DNA of 36,440 nt, from NCBI GenBank assembly GCA_030180075.1, contig JASNJN010000257.1, positions 1 to 36,440 of the forward strand. The letters are read 5' to 3'. The first letter of the stretch is position 1. Each line of letters starts with the position of its first letter. This document shows, piece after piece, positions 29,691-36,440 of the stretch. This DNA is from Mikrocytos mackini. Its lineage: Eukaryota; Endomyxa; Ascetosporea; Mikrocytida; Mikrocytiidae. Below the pieces are notes generated by a model. That model did not search any database. It saw only the letters and a list, made by a program, of their open reading frames with translations, and was not told where the DNA came from. The position numbers and the translations under genes are program-made.

Positions 29691-30263
29691 TCCAATTCNA
29701 AGAATCTTTCCAACAAATGATGAGTCAAACATTTATAATTATGAAAAACTAATAAATACAACAAATGAAATATTCTCATTAAAGGCTGATGATTCAAACG
29801 AAAGTTTAAAATTTGAGGATAAACATTATTTGGGAAATTTACCTTTTACCATTTATATAACAAAGAATATGCAAATATTTTTAACTTCCAACATATGTGT
29901 TGGTTTGGGATTGGCAAATGGATCATTGGTATATATAAAGGATTACTTTTGGAAATTTCCTTTAAATAAAGATCCTTTAATAGAAAAATTATTGGTAGAT
30001 TTTCCAAATTAAAAGGAAACCAAAAACAAAAGAACAAAAACTTTATTCCCAATATATAGAATTACCGTAAGATATGAAAAAGATTATAAAAAATCCCGCT
30101 GCCAATTTCCCATTAATTATGGATATTCTTCGACTATACACAAAAGTCAAGGGATGACATATAATAGTGCAGCAATAAATATTGGGAATAAGGAATTCTG
30201 TTCAGGTCTTTCATTTGTAGCCTTAAGCAGAGTAAAAAGAATTGAAAATCTATATCTATATCC
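29050..30263. repeat. Palindromic duplication of the Helitron helicase tail (about 565-bp arms)
   Basis: Arms 29050-29612 and 29700-30263 are inverted copies separated by 87 bp, differing at a number of scattered positions. Ambiguous bases (n) at 29689 and 29699 lie in the spacer at the right-arm junction. The outer edge of the right arm is the 5' junction of LINE-B; the left arm continues past the corresponding point into AT-rich DNA. Confidence 0.85.
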
Positions 30264-30275
30264 CGAGAAATGTTA
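29700..30275 (+). pseudogene. Helitron PIF1-like helicase tail, plus-strand copy
   Basis: Plus-strand reading contains FPTNDESNIYNYEKL, LPFTIYITKNM, GLGLANGSLVYIK, then helicase motif V in SSTIHKSQGMTY (about 30125-30160) and motif VI in FVALSRVKRIENLYLY (about 30212-30260). These are diagnostic of PIF1/RecD-like helicases and, with the L.PTN block, of Helitron RepHel proteins. One in-frame TAA (30010-30012) breaks an otherwise continuous frame. The sequence ends at the LINE-B junction; the last codons, PEKC and the stop, are already LINE-B sequence. Confidence 0.8.
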
Positions 30276-32975
30276 AATTTTGAAAAAAATCTACTTAAAA
30301 CATTGCGGGCGAATGCGAGCACTAAGTGCCAGTATAAGCCCAAAGACTACGCTGTAGACTTTTTTTACCTCAGGTCTTTGTCCGAGGAACTCTGCCGACG
30401 CTTTTCCACGAGTCTCAGATCCGAGACCCAGTACATCATCAACAACGTGTATAACTTGAGACACGTTAGTTTAGCGTATGTTCTGAGAGCAGGAAGGCAG
30501 CATCTTCACAGCGCCCACCTCACTACCCTCGAGAAAACACACTTGAGGAGTTTGGCAAAGAAAGAAGCTGCCACTAACCCTGCTATAGTGCAAGGCAGAG
30601 ACAACAAAGAAGAGGAAAATGTAGCCGAGGACCCCACCTTATCCGACGCTAAGAAATGCAAGGGAACGGCAGTCACTCGCGCGAGCAAGAACAAATCCAT
30701 TAACCAAATAAGTTCCGCGGTGCTCACCGACCCACCAACTGACACACTACATTTCGAGAAGAGTCCCCCAATTATAAAGCCTGACTTGCTCAAGACGCTC
30801 AGTAAACACATACGAGCAGTAGCGAAGTATAGTGCAAGGGAATACGCAATGGATTATGCATACATCCGATTCATTGCAGTAGAACTTAAGAAGAAGTACA
30901 ACTCTTCAATCCAGTTCGAAACCGGCTTCTTGCTGAGCGAAGTCTATGGGGCCCATCACATTAACCCCAGGACAGCTGCCAGCAAAGGTGCAATCGCCGT
31001 TGGACTGAAGACATTGAACAGCAAAGACCTCAGAACACTGGCGAACTACGCCAAGATCGAGGTAAAGATGAACAGTGCGATTAAGAAGAAAAGAGACACG
31101 TTCATCAAGAATATAAACAGTGGAGAGCAGGACACTACCGCCTCCAAGAAGTCAAAGGCGCTTACAGCCGGGACAAAAAAGGAAACAATAAAGCAGAAAA
31201 TCTGCAAATTCACGCGTACCAGGACCACCGATCGCAGTGAACAACAAGCTCTGGAAAACCCGGAAATAAAGGAGCGCGAGGAAACTGTTATGCCCGCGCA
31301 AACACACGTAGGAGTGGCCCAAGAAGGCGATGAACACCCTACAGTAAGCCCGAGTAACGACCAAACCAAAATTCAAACTGGTCATAAAAAGCCGAAGTCC
31401 TTTCATAAAAAGGAAATTTTGAATTCAAATTTAAATTTAAATTCAAAAAATGGTTTAAATTCAAAAATTCAAAAAATAGATTTAAAAAATGAAAAGTTAA
31501 ATTTGGGAAGTAAAAACTTCGAACAACTCCCAACAAAGGAAGCCACATTAACCAAACAGCCAGGGACACGTAGTAACTACATAGAGAACACCCTAGGCAC
31601 AACCAAGACTCTGAACGAACCCCAGAATGGAAGTAAAACTTTAAGTCAAGTAGAAGTAACTGACTCACACAACCTTGAGGAATGCCCAGGAGTACCCGAA
31701 AGTAGTAACAAACACGTAACAGGGAGTATAAAACGAGGTGCAGAAAGAACAAACTCAAAAACCCGTTTAAAACCCAATAAATGCTGCCATGAAGTCGAAA
31801 ATGCGTCTACGGCCGAATTAGCCTTTAAAGACAAGTTTTTAGATATAAACGGAGCAAAAGAGAAGAAAACAAAAGGCCAAGTGAGTAAGAGTCTGGCAAA
31901 GAAGAAGGGAAACAAAAATAAACCTGCAGTTGTAGAAAACAATATAAACGCAGAGGTAAAAGACATAGAATGTGAGGAAACTTTAAATAGTAACCACTTC
32001 TATAGTAAATTTTTAAATACAGAAATTGAAAGCGGTCGGAAACGAACTCCTTCAATAAGGAAGTATGTAAACAAGGCCAGTAGCAATAGTAATAAAGAGG
32101 AAAAAGAGAAACCAAGCAAACGGAAACGTGAGGCAATTAAAGAGAGCCCACAGTACAGCGACTCTGATACAAGTGAACCATACGTATCTGAAGCCAGTGA
32201 AGAACCTCTGAGCCTGGATGATGCAGAAGGTACAGCGAACGAAGAAGAAGCACTGAAGAAATGCAGGCTCAATGTAAAGCGTACCGACAACAAATCCAAG
32301 GAAAAGGAAAACAATAGTAAGCGCAAGTATAACTGCACACACCAACCCAAAACAAACAAGAATAAAGCTGTAAAAGGGGTTGAGTTAAAAGAAGATAAAA
32401 CGAAAAAGAAAACAAAAACTCCGAAGAAGGAAAGTAAAGCAACAGGAGAAGAAAATAAAACAAATAAAGCGAATAAAAACAATGGGACAACACAGTCAAA
32501 GCGTGTCAGTCCCAGTCTCCTGGAAGACACTCTCAAAAGGGAGAAGTGCAAGGAAGACAACATAAACAAGTGGAAAAGGAAAGCTGAACCAGAGTTTGAA
32601 GAGGTGTTTAAGCGGACAACAAACTGTGAGTTGGATGAAAGGAAAACCACACGTAAGATCCCGTACCTCAAGCTCCGACACAACTTAGTAGCAGCCCTAG
32701 ATAGAATAGTGGCCTCCAAGTTAAACGGATACACAAACCTAGTGAAGCTGAACCACTTGGCCTATGCTGCCCAGGTTACATACGATAACCTGACCAAGCC
32801 TAAGGCAACAGACAGATCCCTGCAAGCCGAAGAAGAAATACAAGGCGAATTAGACAGGAAGGAAACAAAGAACAGAGCACTCTCCAACAACCTTAATCAA
32901 GTAAGGCTGACCCTCAAGGAGAAGAAGATCCTTGAACGAATCAAAGGAATCGAACGAGGGGTAAAGCTGAACTGA
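30270..32975 (+). CDS. LINE-B ORF1: large basic protein with a duplicated N-terminal domain (901 aa)
   Basis: Unrecognised ORF1-type protein, presumably a nucleic-acid binding partner of the RT. Residues about 8-105 and 173-271 are two copies of one helical domain. LLKTL occurs at 8 and at 173; DYAVDFFYLRSLSEEL (26-41) matches EYAMDYAYIRFIAVEL (191-206); SETQYIINNVY (51-61) matches FETGFLLSEVY (216-226); and LRSLAKKEA (92-100) matches LRTLANYAKIE (254-264). A long, highly charged, probably disordered region follows (about 280-760, Lys/Glu/Asn/Ser-rich), then a helical C-terminal domain (about 780-895, RHNLVAALDRIVASKLNGY ... LKEKKILERIKGIERG). No CCHC, RRM or C2H2 motif is visible. The ATG lies only 6-7 nt after the element's apparent 5' junction. 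The 3' end overlaps the RT frame in the -1 phase. Confidence 0.8.
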   Translation: MLNFEKNLLKTLRANASTKCQYKPKDYAVDFFYLRSLSEELCRRFSTSLRSETQYIINNVYNLRHVSLAYVLRAGRQHLHSAHLTTLEKTHLRSLAKKEAATNPAIVQGRDNKEEENVAEDPTLSDAKKCKGTAVTRASKNKSINQISSAVLTDPPTDTLHFEKSPPIIKPDLLKTLSKHIRAVAKYSAREYAMDYAYIRFIAVELKKKYNSSIQFETGFLLSEVYGAHHINPRTAASKGAIAVGLKTLNSKDLRTLANYAKIEVKMNSAIKKKRDTFIKNINSGEQDTTASKKSKALTAGTKKETIKQKICKFTRTRTTDRSEQQALENPEIKEREETVMPAQTHVGVAQEGDEHPTVSPSNDQTKIQTGHKKPKSFHKKEILNSNLNLNSKNGLNSKIQKIDLKNEKLNLGSKNFEQLPTKEATLTKQPGTRSNYIENTLGTTKTLNEPQNGSKTLSQVEVTDSHNLEECPGVPESSNKHVTGSIKRGAERTNSKTRLKPNKCCHEVENASTAELAFKDKFLDINGAKEKKTKGQVSKSLAKKKGNKNKPAVVENNINAEVKDIECEETLNSNHFYSKFLNTEIESGRKRTPSIRKYVNKASSNSNKEEKEKPSKRKREAIKESPQYSDSDTSEPYVSEASEEPLSLDDAEGTANEEEALKKCRLNVKRTDNKSKEKENNSKRKYNCTHQPKTNKNKAVKGVELKEDKTKKKTKTPKKESKATGEENKTNKANKNNGTTQSKRVSPSLLEDTLKREKCKEDNINKWKRKAEPEFEEVFKRTTNCELDERKTTRKIPYLKLRHNLVAALDRIVASKLNGYTNLVKLNHLAYAAQVTYDNLTKPKATDRSLQAEEEIQGELDRKETKNRALSNNLNQVRLTLKEKKILERIKGIERGVKLN

Positions 32976-32983
32976 AACAAGAG

Positions 32984-35545
32984 TTGAAACAAGAAATAGC
33001 CTGCCTCAAGAGTGATCTGAGGGACAGAAGATGGAGAAGGGAACATGCTCAATGCAACGACAAGTTTGAACTGTCCAGAAGGGCATTCTACAGAGGCCTG
33101 GGGAATCTAAAAAGAATTGATGACTCCAAAGTGGAGAGCGCCAAGGTGAAGGAGTTTTGGACTGGCGTATACAAAAAGAAAGATTTCAACCCAGTGGAGT
33201 ATGAAGACATACTGCGGGCAATGAACATCTACAACAGGAGTATTGCAAACCCTAGTACCGAAGCGATAGAAACCAGCATAAGGCGGTCAATCAAGCTCAT
33301 GCCAAACTGGAAGGCACCTGGACCAGACAGAGTATACAGCTTCTGGTGGAAGAGACTAGCCTCCATGCACGACAAAGTGACCGAACTCCTAAGCAAATCC
33401 ATTCAGGATGGAACACCTATGCTGAGTACCCTGACCTCTGGAAGAATCATACTATTACCCAAGTCAGAGGATATGAATGAAAAGAACTATAGACCCATTA
33501 CGTTACTGAATGGGATCTATAAGCTGTACACCAGGGCAATAAAAGAAATTCTTTATGCCGACCCGGAACAAAAGAAATTCATAAGTGAAGAACAGCTAGG
33601 TACCATCAGTAAAACCCAGGGAGCTAAGGAACAATACCTTAATGTCCGGGCTATAAGTGATGGAAACAACATGGAGATAGGATGGTTAGACGTCGCAAAG
33701 GCTTTCGACAGTGTCGACCACCTCTTCATGAAGAAGATGATCCAAAAACTACCCACTTCAGACACCGTAAAGAAAAATCTTAACAACATAATACGAGTAG
33801 AAGAAGTGGAGTTAGTACATAAGGGTCGAGGAATAGGAAAGATTAACATAGAGAGTGGAGTAAAACAAGGCGATAGTCTAAGCCCACTACTGTTTATATG
33901 CGTAATGCAGTGTGTATCCAATAAGGTAAACCGCGAAACAAACAAGTTACCAGTCGGAACAGACGAGTACATACCTAACCACTTGCTGTTCATAGACGAC
34001 ATCCGCATGACAGCAAAGAACAAAAAAGAACTGTGCAAGATCAAAGACTCGTTCACGACCAACCTAGACAAGATCGGTATGAAAGTAAACCAAGCGAAGT
34101 CAGGTGTAACGTGTGCAAGTGGAACCACACCGGTGGTGGACGACGAGAAACCGTACAAGTATCTCGGTGTATATGAAGCCAAGAAGACAGTTAAAGCAAA
34201 GAACAAAACCGAAATAAAAAAGGAAATATACAGGAGAGTAAACCTCCTAGTACAGTCTCGTTTGAGTGCGAAGAACATGATAAAGGCAATAAACGAATAC
34301 GCCTTATCAAAGTTCAACTACTACGTGGGCCTGATAGAGTGGACGAGCACCGAACTCAACCTAATGGACCGGGAAATAAGAAGCTTACTCATCAAGGCGA
34401 ACATACACGTAAGGACAGCATGCCCCGAAAGGCTATACCTAGACAGAAAAATGTCAGGTAGAGGACTGAAAAGCCTTGAAGAAACGAACGACACAATACT
34501 CTTGAAGTTCTCGAGTTGCATCGAACAGCAAGACACCCCCAGAAAGAGAAGGATATGGGAGCAATGTGCAAGTGTGAACAAAAGAATAAAAACAATACAC
34601 GAGCACATTGAAAAGAAATGGGGAGTAATAAAGAAGGCTGAAGATGTAGAAGAGAAAGTAAAGAAGTACAGAAAACTAAGACTCGATGCGAGGATCAATA
34701 GCATCAGAGCAAAATGTTATCATGGTAGTCTGTATGAGCACCTGAGTAATAAGTCAGTCGACAAAGAGAGATCGGCACTTTGGCTGACCGAAGATGTCTG
34801 CACCCCAAAGCAAGAAGCTTGGATGTGTTTCTTGCAAGACGAAAACATGCTACACAGAGGAAGCAAGGGCAAGGCCATTGGGTGCATGTACTGTGGAAAA
34901 GCGAAACTGGGAGTGAGCCTTGCAGCAACATGCTGTCCACAACTGCTCAATACTGCATACGGTCCCAGGCACGATGAAGTAGTTAAAATTCTAGCCTTTA
35001 ACTTGGCAATGGGCTTAGGCCTAACCAAGTCAAAGAAGTACAGGAAGTTCAAAGCCGGTGTAGTAATGGAGAACGAGAAAGGGAGTATAGTAATTGATAG
35101 ACTTTGGAAGCGCACCGAGATAAACAAACTAGACAAGCCAGACCTAGTTCTCCTTGATAAAGAAAATAAAATCGCCCGTGTAATCGAGGTAGGTATCACA
35201 GGAGGAGCTAGGCTGAGTAAAATGGAAATGGAGAAAAAGAACAAATACAACGGCCTCGCGTGGGAAATAGGCAAAAGCGAGAGTATGAGAGTCGATACTA
35301 TTCCATTCGTGGTGGGGTGGAATGGTATCGTGTCGAAGTATAACTACACCTATTGCACAAGGCTTGGTGTAAGTAATAGGCAGATGGCCTTTATTCAGAA
35401 AAATATACTAATGAGCACCCTGAAGTTTATCCAGGATATATGTGCCAAAGATGGTAAGATGTCCGAGATGATTGAGGACATAGGAGCTTTAAAGAAAGTG
35501 AAAATAGGAGAAATGGGGAATGATATCGAAATTGTAGAGTGTTAG
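32984..35545 (+). CDS. LINE-B reverse transcriptase / REL endonuclease (853 codons, no ATG)
   Basis: Catalytic protein for target-primed reverse transcription. By residue: WKAPGPD at 109-115; RPITLLN at 170-176; motif A WLDVAKAFDSVDH at 234-246 with catalytic D236; motif B KQGDSLSPLLF at 294-304; motif C FIDD at 336-339 in place of the commoner YxDD; thumb YKYLGVY at 391-397; a degenerate knuckle CMYC at 634-637 with TCC at 649-651; RHD at 662-664; and a REL domain with KPD at 718-720, VIEVGIT at 733-739 and EKKNKY at 750-755. The His expected between the Cys pairs is absent. The frame is open from about 32939, overlapping ORF1 by some 37 nt in the -1 phase, with no ATG; 32984 is a TTG. No canonical slippery heptamer was found in this overlap. 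Reading on from ORF1 would give ERGVKAELKQE, a smooth coiled-coil-like join. Confidence 0.9.
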   Translation: MKQEIACLKSDLRDRRWRREHAQCNDKFELSRRAFYRGLGNLKRIDDSKVESAKVKEFWTGVYKKKDFNPVEYEDILRAMNIYNRSIANPSTEAIETSIRRSIKLMPNWKAPGPDRVYSFWWKRLASMHDKVTELLSKSIQDGTPMLSTLTSGRIILLPKSEDMNEKNYRPITLLNGIYKLYTRAIKEILYADPEQKKFISEEQLGTISKTQGAKEQYLNVRAISDGNNMEIGWLDVAKAFDSVDHLFMKKMIQKLPTSDTVKKNLNNIIRVEEVELVHKGRGIGKINIESGVKQGDSLSPLLFICVMQCVSNKVNRETNKLPVGTDEYIPNHLLFIDDIRMTAKNKKELCKIKDSFTTNLDKIGMKVNQAKSGVTCASGTTPVVDDEKPYKYLGVYEAKKTVKAKNKTEIKKEIYRRVNLLVQSRLSAKNMIKAINEYALSKFNYYVGLIEWTSTELNLMDREIRSLLIKANIHVRTACPERLYLDRKMSGRGLKSLEETNDTILLKFSSCIEQQDTPRKRRIWEQCASVNKRIKTIHEHIEKKWGVIKKAEDVEEKVKKYRKLRLDARINSIRAKCYHGSLYEHLSNKSVDKERSALWLTEDVCTPKQEAWMCFLQDENMLHRGSKGKAIGCMYCGKAKLGVSLAATCCPQLLNTAYGPRHDEVVKILAFNLAMGLGLTKSKKYRKFKAGVVMENEKGSIVIDRLWKRTEINKLDKPDLVLLDKENKIARVIEVGITGGARLSKMEMEKKNKYNGLAWEIGKSESMRVDTIPFVVGWNGIVSKYNYTYCTRLGVSNRQMAFIQKNILMSTLKFIQDICAKDGKMSEMIEDIGALKKVKIGEMGNDIEIVEC

Positions 35546-35600
35546 GTGAATAAATTCAAAGTAAAAATAATAAATAAATAACAATATTTAAACAATCAAT

Positions 35601-35808
35601 CATATTATTATTAATTTAAATATATTTTCTTTTATTCCTTATTCAATTTAAAATAAACTAAAAACTATAAGATAATCTTATTGTATTTTGTTAAATTAAA
35701 TTTCGTATCCGTAGTTGATCCAGATTCATGACTTTGTCCTATTCCTATTGTTTATCATTTCTCTTTAAACATCAAAAAAGCTTTCTATTTTATTGTTTAA
35801 CTGATAGG
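35601..35808. other. AT-rich non-coding DNA after LINE-B
   Basis: No gene or repeat recognised. Confidence 0.4.
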
Positions 35809-35816
35809 CTCATGAG

Positions 35817-36023
35817 TAGGATTGTGTAAAATATTCCGTTTTTTACAACATTTTATATGTTGTTTATCTAAAGTTACAAAATATAGAACAATTCGAATTT
35901 TTTGAAAATTTTGGAAGGGTCAAAATTTTTTTAGCATATTTTGTCACTTTAGGGAATATTTTAGGGCACTTTTGGTAGTAAAAATATGCATTTAGGCAAA
36001 AAGGAATATTTTGCACAACCCTA
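35817..36023. mobile_element. 207-bp hAT-type MITE
   Basis: Inverted ends TAGGATTGTGTAAAATATTCC at left (positions 35817-35837) and, reversed from the right, TAGGGTTGTGCAAAATATTC. The flanks are a perfect 8-bp duplication CTCATGAG at 35809-35816 and 36024-36031. The interior is AT-rich and non-coding. Confidence 0.9.
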
Positions 36024-36190
36024 CTCATGAGGTTTCATATTTGTGTACAAAATAACTTACGTTTAAACCCAATAAGTTTATAATGTTTCAGAATGCTTAA
36101 AGGACTGTCGTATTGTAGAAAGATGTTAGGGCTGTTTAACAAAGTTTAATATCATTTTGAGTTAATTTGAGAAATTTACCATGTTTAAAG

Positions 36191-36440
36191 CAGAGATAAG
36201 AATTTTGCCTAAATCCAGAACCCGACCCGACCCGCCCCGCCTTCGGGTCGGGCGGGTCGGGTAGGAAATTTGTAAAAAATTTTCTACCAAAAACTTAATT
36301 CCCCAAATTTAATGATATTCAAAAATAACAAATCAAAGCTCAAAAATTATTTGTTTTAACTTGTTTTCATCATAGAATCTGATATTATAGTAAGTTAACT
36401 ATTTAATAAATCAAATTACGTAAATATCTAACGTAAATTA
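36191..36440. mobile_element. Left end of a further hAT-like MITE, cut by the window edge
   Basis: Starts CAGAGATAAGAATTTTGCC, a hAT-like end, followed immediately by a perfect 12-bp-stem hairpin (CCCGACCCGCCC at 36226-36237 with GGGCGGGTCGGG at 36250-36261). This matches the layout of the complete hAT MITEs nearby. The right end is outside the window, so no duplication can be checked. Confidence 0.5.

Larger units (their letters stand above)
30264..35600 (+). mobile_element. LINE-B: REL-endonuclease non-LTR retrotransposon, apparently young
   Basis: Contains ORF1 (30270-32975) and an RT/REL frame (to 35545), followed by a short AT tail with simple TAAA-type repeats (aataataaataaataac). The 5' junction at about 30264 is set by loss of homology between the two Helitron arms. 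No internal stop over more than 5 kb, and a G+C content visibly above the flanks, argue for recent arrival. The 3' end is approximate and no target duplication was identified. Related to LINE-A only at the level of the RT-knuckle-REL plan. Confidence 0.85.

Noticed and set aside
32000-32734. Long minus-strand open frames opposite LINE-B ORF1 and RT (also 33553-34317 and 34720-35274)
   Set aside because: They mirror a Lys/Glu-rich plus-strand coding region and give Phe/Ser/Leu-rich nonsense; the plus strand carries the recognisable domains.
1-36440. CRISPR arrays, bacterial operons, Shine-Dalgarno sites
   Set aside because: Nothing of this kind is visible; gene content and transposons are eukaryotic.

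Overview
The window is eukaryotic DNA: an AT-rich background with a few compact, apparently intronless protein genes set among many nested transposable elements. Short single-exon genes, A/T-rich leaders just before the start codons, minimal forms of SEC11 and a Qc-SNARE, and secreted proteins of unknown family suggest a reduced intracellular parasite, perhaps a repeat-rich microsporidian or relative. That placement is an inference; no rRNA or other taxonomic marker is present.

Layout. 1-1292 (minus): 5'-truncated fragment of a LINE (LINE-A'). About 1640-8215 (plus): a related LINE (LINE-A), with a broken ORF1 split by a TIR element and an intact 1143-codon frame for reverse transcriptase, zinc knuckle and restriction-enzyme-like endonuclease (REL). 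9168-11429: decayed MULE transposase (MULE-1) with a 416-bp MITE inside. 11.8-13.5 kb: three hAT-type MITEs (one nested in another) and a pogo-like MITE. 13621-17092 (minus): long alpha-helical gene of unknown function, broken by frameshifts and two stop codons. 17542-22064: the host-gene island, with a secreted protein, the signal peptidase catalytic subunit SEC11, a Qc-SNARE, a second secreted protein (minus) and a diverged paralogue of the first. 22.2-28 kb: pogo-like MITE, second MULE (MULE-2) split by a hAT MITE, then nested hAT-type debris with a large inverted repeat. 28.08-28.28 kb: a GC-richer island with hairpins. 29050-30263: a palindromic pair of Helitron PIF1-helicase tails. 30264-about 35600: a second LINE (LINE-B), apparently young, with a 901-codon ORF1 and an 853-codon RT/REL frame. 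35817-36440: two more hAT-type MITEs, the last cut by the window edge.

Function. The host genes share a secretory theme: SEC11 cleaves signal peptides, the SNARE serves vesicle fusion, and three neighbours have signal peptides. Most of the rest is mobile DNA. Several insertions can be read to the base from target-site duplications (TSDs), and three of them split an older reading frame that rejoins across the empty site. In both LINEs the RT frame lies -1 relative to ORF1 and overlaps its end. In LINE-A the overlap contains an in-phase CCCAAAC heptamer, the canonical -1 frameshift signal.
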